From Paenibacillus sp. FSL H7-0357 (GTDB lineage: Bacteria; Bacillota; Bacilli; Paenibacillales; Paenibacillaceae): a DNA stretch of 64,000 bases. Location of the stretch: contig NZ_CP009241.1 in NCBI RefSeq assembly GCF_000758525.1, positions 434,001-498,000 of the forward strand, in the 5' to 3' direction. Made by a program: the position numbers and the translations under genes. Positions 51,775 through 60,400 of the stretch are shown piece after piece (the first letter of the stretch is position 1; each line of letters starts with the position of its first letter). The notes beneath the pieces are model-generated. The model searched no databases, was not told the DNA's origin, and worked only from the letters and a program-made list of their open reading frames with translations.

Positions 51775-53357
51775 TGAAACTGCTGATTGTAGATGATGAA
51801 AAAATGATCCGCCAGGGCCTGCAAGCGATGATCGAAAGGGAATATCCGTCGCAGTATAGTATTGCGCTGGCAGGTAATGGTGCGGAGGCGCTGGAGCTGT
51901 TCAGGCAGGAACACAGAGACATTATTATTACGGATATCCGCATGCCGGTCATGGATGGCATTGCACTGCTGGAGCACTTGTCTGCGGAGGCAGCGCCGGG
52001 TGAAGACCCGGCTGTTGTCATCCTGAGCGGCTATGATGATTTTGAATATGCCAAAAGTGCCATCCGCTTCCGTGCCAAGGATTACTTGCTAAAGCCTATC
52101 CGCCGGGATGAGCTGTTCAGTATTCTGGAGCAAATCGTTCAGGAGAAGAAGGAGCGTGAGTCCGGCGTCCACAGACTGGAGCTAGAAACGGAGGGTTTCC
52201 GCAGGGAGCTGCGTTCTGCCCGTTTGAAGGGACTGCTGATGCCGCAGAAGGTGCAGCCATCGCCCGAACAGCAAGAGGAACTGGGCCGGTTGGAGCTGCC
52301 TTTTACAGTTGGTGTACTGAATTATTATTATAGTGACGGCGCGCGAATGAAGCCGGAGGAAGTGCAGGGGATGGCCGAACGGCTGGTCGGTCCGCTGGAA
52401 CAGAAATTTATCGAGATTCTGACGGATTGGGAGGGGAAGCTGGTGCTGGTCGGCGGCGGCAGGGAAGGTTTTCTGGAGCTGTCCCGGCAAGCCGGGGCCA
52501 GGGAGCTGAAGGGGCTGCTCATCGGTATAGGCAGCAGAGGCTGCAGTCCGGAGGAATTCCAGACCTGCTACAAAGAAGCCTGCCGTGCGCTGCAATATAC
52601 CTTCCTGTCTCCGCAGGCAAGCTTTATGGATTATACCGATATCCAGGCCGACCGGCTTAGCTTTCCGTCACCGGACGAAGAACTGCGCAAGCTGCTCAAC
52701 ATGCTGGGCACAGACCGTGAGAAGGAGATCAGGAATCTCCTGGGCGTTATTTTTCAGATCGAGCATTTGCCGCAATTGGATTTGGCTTACCTGGAGAGTG
52801 TGGGCCGGAGTATGAATGAACGTGTGCTGGATGAGGTGTTCCGGGTACACGGAGAGGCCTCCGTAGAGGTACTGAAGCTGTATCGTACGGTCGGTGATTT
52901 GTACAATTACCGCCATTTCCATGACTATTACCGTGCACTGGAGCATTTGCTCATCAGTATAAACGATTATATTATAGGCATTAGGACTGCTCATAGTGAG
53001 CATGCCGATATGGAAGAGGCACTGGCTTACATCGAGGAGCATTATTCCCGCCCGCTGAATATGGCGATGGTCAGCAATTACGTTTCGCTTAGCTACTCCT
53101 ATTTCAGTGAAGCCTTTAAGGCTTATACTGGCGAGAGCTTTGTCGTATACTTGAAAAAGGTCCGCATCCGCCATGCAAAGAAACTATTGTCCGAAAACTG
53201 CATCAAGCTGGCGGAGGTGTCTGAGGCTGTCGGGTTCGAGAACAGCAAGCAGTTTGCCCGCGTATTTAAGGAACTGGAGGGCATCTCCCCGGGGGAATTC
53301 CGGATGAAGCAGCTGGAGAGGACGCCTTCCCGCGCGGATAACAAGGAATTCTATTAG
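51771..53357 (+). CDS. YesN-type response regulator with AraC DNA-binding domain
   Basis: 528 residues. Receiver domain with LIVDDEKMIRQGLQAM, D55 (IIITDIRMPVMDG) and KDYLLKPIRRDEL. A ~280-residue middle region without a family I recognise. The C-terminal AraC pair starts MEEALAYIEEHYSRPLNMAMVSNYVSLSYSYFSEAFKAYTGESFVVYLKKVRIRHAKKLL and continues AEVSEAVGFENSKQFARVFKELEGISPGEFR. It probably activates the importer operon at 46-50 kb. ATGA overlap with the kinase gene. Confidence 0.94.
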   Translation: MMKLLIVDDEKMIRQGLQAMIEREYPSQYSIALAGNGAEALELFRQEHRDIIITDIRMPVMDGIALLEHLSAEAAPGEDPAVVILSGYDDFEYAKSAIRFRAKDYLLKPIRRDELFSILEQIVQEKKERESGVHRLELETEGFRRELRSARLKGLLMPQKVQPSPEQQEELGRLELPFTVGVLNYYYSDGARMKPEEVQGMAERLVGPLEQKFIEILTDWEGKLVLVGGGREGFLELSRQAGARELKGLLIGIGSRGCSPEEFQTCYKEACRALQYTFLSPQASFMDYTDIQADRLSFPSPDEELRKLLNMLGTDREKEIRNLLGVIFQIEHLPQLDLAYLESVGRSMNERVLDEVFRVHGEASVEVLKLYRTVGDLYNYRHFHDYYRALEHLLISINDYIIGIRTAHSEHADMEEALAYIEEHYSRPLNMAMVSNYVSLSYSYFSEAFKAYTGESFVVYLKKVRIRHAKKLLSENCIKLAEVSEAVGFENSKQFARVFKELEGISPGEFRMKQLERTPSRADNKEFY

Positions 53358-53375
53358 CTGTTTGGAGGGTTTAAA

Positions 53376-54182
53376 GTGGAAGAAATACAAGGGGATTTGA
53401 TTACGGTTGAGACGCTTGCGGCAGATCTCCGGAAGCTGGGAGTAACCGAAGGTATGACTTTGCTGCTGCATTCGTCCTTTAAATCGCTGGGCCAGTGGGT
53501 AGCCGGCGGACCGGTGGCGGTTATTCTCGCCCTGGAGCAGGTGCTGGGAGAGGAAGGGACGCTCGTGATGCCTACCCACTCCTCCGATCTCACCGATCCG
53601 GCCGGCTGGAGCAATCCGCCGGTGCCCAAGGAATGGTGGCAGAGTATCCGGGAGCAGATGCCGGCCTATGATCCGGACATGACGCTGCTGAGGGGAATGG
53701 GGATCATACCCGACTGCTTCCGCAAGCAGAAGGGGGTTAGGCGCAGCAGCCATCCAATCCATTCCTTCGCCGCATGGGGGAAACACCGGGATGTGATTAT
53801 TGACAGCCATGCGCTGGATTTTGCCTTGGGGGAGCATTCTCCCCTCGCCCGGATCTATGATCTGAATGGAAGCGTGCTGCTGCTCGGAGTGGATCATGTC
53901 AACAATACCTCACTTCATCTGGCCGAGCACCGGGCCAGTTATGCCGGGAAGCAGGAGGTCACCGCCGGAGCGCCAATGCTGGTGAACGGAACCAGACAAT
54001 GGGTGGAATTCAGAGATTTCAACTGGGATTCGGATGACTTCGCAGCGCTTGGCGAGGAATTTGGCCAAGATACGGGGCGGATTACATATGGTATGGTTGC
54101 CGCCTCTGCAGCTCAGCTGATTCCGCAGCAGGAGATTGTTGATTATGCGGTGAAGTGGCTGGAGAAGAAGCGGAATCTTTGA
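53376..54182 (+). CDS. AAC(3)-family aminoglycoside N-acetyltransferase-like protein
   Basis: 268 residues from a GTG (GGAGGG upstream). The family start is LGVTEGMTLLLHSSFKSLGQWVAGGPVAVILALEQVLGEEGTLVMPTHS; later SSHPIHSFAAWGKH and LLLGVDHVNNTSLHLAEHRA. These are the conserved blocks of the aminoglycoside 3-N-acetyltransferase fold (SSHP and the His of DHxxNTSLH). Many chromosomal members (YokD-like) have no demonstrated resistance role. It lies 18 nt behind the TCS genes and is probably co-transcribed with the following phosphatase. Confidence 0.85.
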   Translation: MEEIQGDLITVETLAADLRKLGVTEGMTLLLHSSFKSLGQWVAGGPVAVILALEQVLGEEGTLVMPTHSSDLTDPAGWSNPPVPKEWWQSIREQMPAYDPDMTLLRGMGIIPDCFRKQKGVRRSSHPIHSFAAWGKHRDVIIDSHALDFALGEHSPLARIYDLNGSVLLLGVDHVNNTSLHLAEHRASYAGKQEVTAGAPMLVNGTRQWVEFRDFNWDSDDFAALGEEFGQDTGRITYGMVAASAAQLIPQQEIVDYAVKWLEKKRNL

Positions 54183-54237
54183 ATCCGCCGGAATGAATGA
54201 ATCACGAACAATCTGAACCAGGAAAAGGGGAGCGAAC

Positions 54238-54876
54238 ATGGGGACGACAACAATATATCTCACACGGCATGGACAGACGGAGTGGAATGTCCAGCAGCGG
54301 ATGCAGGGACATCAGGATTCGCCGCTTACGCCGCTTGGCGTGCAGCAGGCGGAATGGTTGAACCGTGGATTAAACAAGGTACAGATTGATGCCGTCTACG
54401 TAAGCTCCAGTGAGCGGACCCTGCGGACGGCAGAGATTATCTGTGGAGAACGAACGCTCCCGGTAATCGCTTGCGATGAATTCAAGGAGATCCGAATGGG
54501 CTTGTGGGAAGGCTGCGAGTCTGCGGAAATTGAGCTTGCTCATCCGGAGCAGCATCATCATTTCTGGAAAGACCCGGAGAAATTCTCTGTTGAAGGCAGC
54601 GAGACGTTCCGGGAGGTGCAGGAACGGGCACTGCGGAAGCTTCTGGAGATTGTGGACAAGCATGAAGGGCAAACTGTACTCATTGTTACGCATACTGTAG
54701 TGATTAAGGTGCTGATGGCCCATTTTGAAGGCAGGGCAATGAAGCAGCTATGGGATCTGCCATATATTTATCCGACCTGCCTGTGCAGAATTGATATTAC
54801 GGACGGTGTGCCGGAAATTGTGCTGCATGGCGATACGAGCCATTATGAAACAAGCGAAGCCGGAATGGAATCCTAG
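54238..54876 (+). CDS. Histidine phosphatase (phosphoglycerate mutase-like) family protein
   Basis: 212 residues. The RHG motif LTRHGQTEWN gives the phosphohistidine H11; VYVSSSERTLRTAEII contributes an Arg; EIRMGLWEGCE supplies the acid; and the second His is in VTHTVVIKVLM. It dephosphorylates a small phospho-metabolite or is a cobalamin-type phosphatase; the substrate is not evident. RBS AAAAGGGGAG. Follows AAC(3) by 55 nt. Confidence 0.9.
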   Translation: MGTTTIYLTRHGQTEWNVQQRMQGHQDSPLTPLGVQQAEWLNRGLNKVQIDAVYVSSSERTLRTAEIICGERTLPVIACDEFKEIRMGLWEGCESAEIELAHPEQHHHFWKDPEKFSVEGSETFREVQERALRKLLEIVDKHEGQTVLIVTHTVVIKVLMAHFEGRAMKQLWDLPYIYPTCLCRIDITDGVPEIVLHGDTSHYETSEAGMES

Positions 54877-54926
54877 CTGATTCGTGATTTGTGTTCCTAT
54901 AAATTATTAATCAAATAGATGCGGCC

Positions 54927-54963
54927 AACAGGCGATGATCCGGGAATCCGGCATCGCCTGTTT
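54927..54963. terminator. Bidirectional terminator between the phosphatase and MFS genes
   Basis: AACAGGCGATG pairs with CATCGCCTGTT, inner CCGGGAATCCGG, between convergent genes; TTT follows on the plus strand. Confidence 0.8.
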
Positions 54964-54996
54964 CCGGTGGACTGATCTGAGCATTTATTTGTTCCG

Positions 54997-56271
54997 TCAC
55001 TGTTCGGCGATTGCGCTTTGCGCTACAAAGGTCCCGCCGCTCTGCCGGGTCTTAGCTTCAAGTGCTGACAGGTCGCCGTCCAGCGCCTTCAGGCCCGGGA
55101 GCAGCAGCGCCAGTCCGGCACAAAGGAGAGGAAGCAGCCCGGCGGCCAGGAACAGTGCAGGCACGCCGTAAAGCTCGGCGACGGCTCCGCCTGCAAAAGC
55201 GCCAAAGGGCTGCAGGCTGCCGCCGATCAGGAAGCGGATCGAGTTGACCCGGCCCTGCAGGTTGCCGGGAACCAGCCGGCCATGCAGGGAGGAGCTTAAC
55301 GAGCCGAAGAAGGGGCCCAGGACTCCGGCAGCGAACACGGCAGCGAGCGCAAACGGAAAGCTCGGAATCAGGCCCCAGAGCGCAGTGGAGAGCCCGATGG
55401 CTCCCAGGCTTCCCAGCATCACGAAACGTCTTCGTTTGATTTCACCCAGCAGGGAAATTATGCCGAGTCCGGCTAAGGTTCCAAGTGCGGAAGCTGTTGT
55501 TAGTGTACCCATAGCCGCCGCGTCACGGTGGAGTACCTCGCGTACATAGGGAACCATCATAGTCCAGACGGAAACGGAGCTTAAGTTGCTGATGGAGGCC
55601 ATCATCATAATGGTCAACATCGCCGGAAACTGCTTGTAGAAGGTGAAGCCTTCGGCAATCTCGCGCATATAAGCCGGTATGGAGAAGGTGCCGGAGCGCG
55701 GCGATGGCTTCGGCATCTTCGGCAGGCACAGCAGGGTGGCTATAGCAGCGGTATAACAAACCGCGTTGATGCCAAGCGCCGGCAGGGCACCGCTGGCGGC
55801 GGTCAATACTCCGGCCAGCGCCGGGCCCAGCAGCGCGGCCGCGCCCTTGCAGCCGTCGATAATGGCGAAGGCGCGCATCAGCTTCCGGCTGTCGGCGACG
55901 CCGGGAATCACCGCCATGGCCGTCGGCATGAACAGCGCGGCGCAGGCCCCGCTGAGGCTGGCGGCGGCGAAGAGATGCCAGAGCTCCAGCTTCCCGGCCA
56001 GGCCCATGCCCAGCGGCAGCGCAATCGCCAGCAGGCGGATAGCCGCCAGGCAGGCCATGAAGCGCACGCGGTGCAGCCGGTCGGACAGCGGCGAGCCCAG
56101 CAGGCGCAGAAGCAGCTCCGGAATGCCGGAGCTGAGGGCCAGTGCCCCCATAGCCAGCTTGGAGCCGGTCAGCTCGTAGACCAGCCATTCCATGGCCAGC
56201 AGGCCAAAAGCATCCCCGAAGGCGCTCAAAGATATGGTGGACAACAAACCATAATAGCTGCGTTTTTTCAC
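54997..56271 (-). CDS. MFS transporter (MFS_3-type drug/siderophore exporter)
   Basis: 424 residues from a GTG (AAAGGGGAG upstream) with about twelve hydrophobic helices. The N-terminal half carries GLLSTISLSAFGDAFGLLAMEWLVYELTGSKLAMGALALSSGIPELLLRLLGSPLSDR, the MFS_3 (EntS/macrolide-efflux-like) pattern. Transcribed after the ArsR-like regulator gene by 54 nt, so they form one operon. The substrate is unknown. Confidence 0.88.
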   Translation of the reverse strand: MKKRSYYGLLSTISLSAFGDAFGLLAMEWLVYELTGSKLAMGALALSSGIPELLLRLLGSPLSDRLHRVRFMACLAAIRLLAIALPLGMGLAGKLELWHLFAAASLSGACAALFMPTAMAVIPGVADSRKLMRAFAIIDGCKGAAALLGPALAGVLTAASGALPALGINAVCYTAAIATLLCLPKMPKPSPRSGTFSIPAYMREIAEGFTFYKQFPAMLTIMMMASISNLSSVSVWTMMVPYVREVLHRDAAAMGTLTTASALGTLAGLGIISLLGEIKRRRFVMLGSLGAIGLSTALWGLIPSFPFALAAVFAAGVLGPFFGSLSSSLHGRLVPGNLQGRVNSIRFLIGGSLQPFGAFAGGAVAELYGVPALFLAAGLLPLLCAGLALLLPGLKALDGDLSALEAKTRQSGGTFVAQSAIAEQ

Positions 56272-56325
56272 AGGATGTACTCCCCTTTCAAGGCAAACCC
56301 TACTAGATCAGTTCCAATCACTGCA

Positions 56326-57228
56326 TCAGCTCTCCAGGTAGGCCCCGATCTGATGAGGCAGATTGTCCAGTGCTTCAAGGCGCAGACTGTACGATACGCT
56401 TTTTCCGCTGGAGTGGACAATGACGAGACCAGCTGCACGCAGAGCGATAAGATGATAATGAATCGTGCTTTTGGACAGGCCGACCTGCTTGACGATCTCG
56501 GTGAAGTTCAGCTGTTTGCCTGCAAGCAGGCGGAGAATGTACAGCCGCGTCTCATCGGACAGCGCCCGGGTAAGCCGGAGCAGTGCGGGAGCCGGACGTC
56601 CTTCTTCCGGAGGAAGAACATCACAGGAGTAGCTGGTAAATACAAATTCATCGTACATAGCGGAAGTAACCAGAGGCCGGGGATGATATTGCGGAATAAT
56701 AATCACCTGCTTCAGCTGCTCGGCAGGATACAGCCGCATGCCCTCGGTTGCCTGTTCGAAGACCTCCATGTCATTCCCGCCGTTCAGCATCGCCCGTCTG
56801 GCTTCAGCCTCCCGGCTTAACCCTTCAAGGATTTCGGGATTGATTCCACTGAAATAACCTGCATCCCAGGCACGCAGAATTTCAGAGATGGAGTTCCGCA
56901 GCTCCGTAAGATTGGACGGGACGGATTGTCCGAAGCGTCCGGCAATCTCAAACAGCTCACCCGCAGACAGATCCTCGAACCAGTGCATAAAGCCGCTGAC
57001 CGAACGGTCCCCCGGACAACTCCAAATATACGGCGCCAAACTGAAATCCTCGACAAGGGTAATAATCTCCCGCATTCTCTGGAGCTGCACCGGTGCAAAT
57101 CTGGCCTGGACCTCACGGACCCAGAGCTTTCCTCCATCCATGGCATTATGATTCTGCTTCCAGAGAAAAGCGTTCAGGCTCGCGATACATTCATACATGG
57201 GCGCAAAGTCGACTTCTACTTTGTACAT
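56326..57228 (-). CDS. ArsR-like helix-turn-helix regulator with a large N-terminal domain
   Basis: 300 residues. The C-terminal ~85 residues are an ArsR-type winged helix (ALSDETRLYILRLLAGKQLNFTEIVKQVGLSKSTIHYHLIALRAAGLVIVHSSGK). The N-terminal ~200 residues are an uncharacterised domain (DUF5937-like), possibly ligand binding. GAGGAA precedes the ATG. It has its own sigma-A promoter and a palindrome in the 5' leader, so autoregulation is likely. It presumably represses the downstream MFS exporter gene. Confidence 0.85.
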   Translation of the reverse strand: MYKVEVDFAPMYECIASLNAFLWKQNHNAMDGGKLWVREVQARFAPVQLQRMREIITLVEDFSLAPYIWSCPGDRSVSGFMHWFEDLSAGELFEIAGRFGQSVPSNLTELRNSISEILRAWDAGYFSGINPEILEGLSREAEARRAMLNGGNDMEVFEQATEGMRLYPAEQLKQVIIIPQYHPRPLVTSAMYDEFVFTSYSCDVLPPEEGRPAPALLRLTRALSDETRLYILRLLAGKQLNFTEIVKQVGLSKSTIHYHLIALRAAGLVIVHSSGKSVSYSLRLEALDNLPHQIGAYLES

Positions 57229-57275
57229 TGTTGGGGTTCCTCATTTCCTTCTGTAAATGTGTGTGCAAGATATTT

Positions 57276-57293
57276 GTTCTATAAATATAGAAC
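57276..57293. promoter_or_regulatory. Palindromic operator of the ArsR-like regulator
   Basis: GTTCTATA-AA-TATAGAAC, perfect 8-nt arms, lies 15-32 nt downstream of the -10 element and 48 nt before the start codon. It overlaps the region a repressor would occupy. Confidence 0.7.
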
Positions 57294-57307
57294 TATTTAT
57301 TTGTTTT

Positions 57308-57336
57308 ATTATATGCGAACTAAATAATAATTTCAA
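57308..57336 (-). promoter_or_regulatory. Sigma-A promoter of the regulator-MFS operon
   Basis: Minus strand TTGAAA (57331-57336), 17-nt spacer, TATAAT (57308-57313). Confidence 0.85.
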
Positions 57337-57350
57337 TATAAAGGAAAAAT

Positions 57351-57404
57351 AAAAAAAGGCGGTTCCACAGGACGCCATTTGCGCCTTTGGAACCGCCTTT
57401 TTAT
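57351..57404. terminator. Bidirectional terminator after the giant SLH protein gene
   Basis: AAAAAGGCGGTTCCA pairs with TGGAACCGCCTTTTT with inner GGCGCC-type pairs; A and T runs on both sides make it usable in either direction. Confidence 0.92.
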
Positions 57405-57427
57405 GCTGCTGTAAAAGTTGTCTTAGC

Positions 57428-60400
57428 TTAGTTGATGAACTGAAGGGACTTCAGAGTCTTCTCCAGCATGGTAACTGCTTCCGCGCGGGTAGCAGACATT
57501 TGTGGAGCGAATGAGCCGTCCGCTCTGCCCTGGATGATGCCCGCTGCAGCAATTTCCTCTACCGCACTTTGCGACCATGCGGCAATGTCGGCGGCATCGC
57601 TGAATTTCGCAAGCCGGGCCGGATCGGCAGTTAAGGTTGCCCCGGTGTACTTCATCGCCTTCGACAGAATGGAGGCCATCTCCTGACGGGTGATTGGACT
57701 GTTCGGCTTAAAGCTGCCGTCTGTGTAGCCCGTGATCAGGCCCGCTGCGGCTGCTGTGTGAATGGCATCGGCATACCATGCGCTTACACTGACATCACTG
57801 AAGGCTGCTCCGCTGCTTGTTGCCGCAAGGCCAAGGGAGCGTGTGATCAGTGCCGCAAATTCCGCCCGTGTCACCTTCTGGGCAGGGGAGAACGCCGTAT
57901 TGCTGGTTCCGGTAATGATCAGCTTGGAGGCCAAGAGATCAATGGCCGACTTGGCCCAGTGCCCCGTGATGTCTCCGAATGTTTTGGCTGATTTCACAAC
58001 CGTGTAATAGCTGTTGCTGTTCCGTTTAATGGTGACATCGGTAGTTCCGTCAGCCTTTGTTGTAAAGAGAGAAGGCACGAAGGAAATTTTGCCTGTTGCC
58101 GGATCAAAGGATACCGCTGTTGCACTCTCGGAGTTCAGTTTTCCTGGAGCAGTGATACTCCGCTTCACATAAGTGCTTCCGAAGCTGTTGAGCGGCACGC
58201 TGTTAGTTCCCGCTTGTGCGGTAATGCTGAATTCAATGACCGGAGCCGCCAGAGTGACGGAACCGGCTTGGGAAGCCAGCGCCTGATTCACGCTGCTGAG
58301 TGTTGCCGGACTTGCCAGCAGCATGGAAACTGTAATCGTAAAGTCCGTGGTGCCAAGCTGCGCAGCCAGTGCTGTTCCGTTCAGGACACTTAACGGAAGC
58401 GAGTAGGAAGCTCCCTGTGAAGTGAACGTAAGAACTGTCGCAGGGTTGGTTGCAGCCTGCTTGACCAGCACGCTGCCTGGCAGTACAACCTGTACTCCGC
58501 CTGCAGTGACAGTAACCGGAATGACGAGCTCATTGCTGCCGCTAGGCAGTGATGCCAATTTGCCAGTCAGATCGGCTGCTGTAATTGTAGTCACCTGCGG
58601 TGCTGCTGATGGTGCCGGTGTTGCACTAGGTGCCGGTGTCGGCGTTGGCAGCGATCCGCCACCAGTTGAAGGTGTTGTTGTTGGCGTCGATCCTTTCAGA
58701 TCGGTAATACGGCCTTCCGTAGCAGGGTTAACAGTGCCGGATTTTTTCAGATAGTCGGTAAAGACCTCATAATCCGGCAGGTACAGTTCATAGAACCGGC
58801 CGTCTGCCTTAGCTGTAGCCAGTGAGCGGTAGAAATCTCCGCCGCCTGCCATGAAGGAGTTCGTGGACAGGATATAGTAAGCTGCAGGGTCAATGGCAAC
58901 GTAGCTGCCATCTGCTTGTTTAATATCAACCGAAACTATGCGCGCCCCTTCCTGCTCCAGAACGTTTGTAGTTGCATTGATTTTTTCTGCCGGTTTGGTG
59001 GAGTCGTAGGTATAGCGCATACCCGAAACCTGTGCGAACCGTCCTTGGTCGGTTTCAAGTCCGCTGACACTGTTCTCCAGAGAATCAATAATCTCTTGTC
59101 CGGTAACCTTGAGAGCTACCAGACTGTTGGAGAACGGCATTACAGTCAGCACTTCACCAAGTGTAATGTCTCCCTGATCAATGCCGGCACGGATGCCGCC
59201 GCCATTCTGAATAGCGACAAAGCCTTTAATCGTGGATAGATCTTCGGCAGAAATCAGCTTGCTTACCAATTCCTTGGCTTTGGCGTTAATGCCGTCGGCA
59301 ATGAGATTGCCCAGATTGGTTTCTTCCTTGCGTACAACACGGGTTGTTTTTCCGTCTACAAGTCGTTCATAGACCAGAGGCACATCGGTTTTGCCGACAA
59401 GGGTCTGGCGGATTTCCGCAAGCTGCACGTCATATTTGGCCAGCATTTCCTTAGCGGCCGGATCATCGGCGAACTTGCTTACGTCCAGCAGCTTGCCCGT
59501 ATAGTTGGTAATAACGCCGTTGTCGTCGAATTCAACATCCAGTTCGCCGAGGTTCTGGCCATACTCACCGGTCTGTACAACCAGTGTCGGTTCGCCGTCT
59601 TTATTGAAGATTACAGGAGCGTCCAGCTTGGTATGGGTGTGCCCGCCGACAATTACGTCGATGCCAGGCACCTGAACAGCCAATTGCTGATCCATGTTGT
59701 ACCCCAGATGGGAGACAGCAATGATTTTGTTGATGCCTTGTTCCTTCAGTGCTTTCACTGTGTTCTCTGCGCTTGTTTTGTAATCTTTAAAGGCAATCTT
59801 GTCACCCGGTGAAGACAAGCCCACGGTATCCTCGGTGGTGAGTCCGAATATGCCGATTTTTTCACCATACACATCCTTAATGACCGAAGGATAGATGTGG
59901 CCATCCAGTGCTGGTGTGGCGGTAGTGCCGCCGGTTTGATTTACAAAAATATCCTTCAGCTCGTTATCCTTGCTCGTGAAGTCGATATTTGAGCTGATGA
60001 ACGGGAACTTGGCCTCATTAATAAACGTTCTTAATGCAGGCAGTCCTTTATCAAACTCATGATTTCCGAAGGTCATAGCGTCATAACCGATATAGTTCAT
60101 GAATTCAAGATCAGCCAGTCCTTCGAATTTCGTAAAATACAGTGTGCCGGAGAATACATCCCCTGCATCAAGCAGGATGGAGTTGCCGGTCCGTTCTTGC
60201 TTGATCGCTGTCATCCGTTTAACTACAGTTTCCAGATGGCTGTGCGTATCGTTGGTGTGCAGAATGCGTAAAGAGAAATCTTCGTCCGGTGACGGAGTTC
60301 CCTTCAGGTCCGTGATACGGCCCTCGACTTCGACATTGACCGGTTTATGCTTATTCAAATAGGACAAGAGAACCTCGAAGTCCGGAAGACCAAGCTCATA

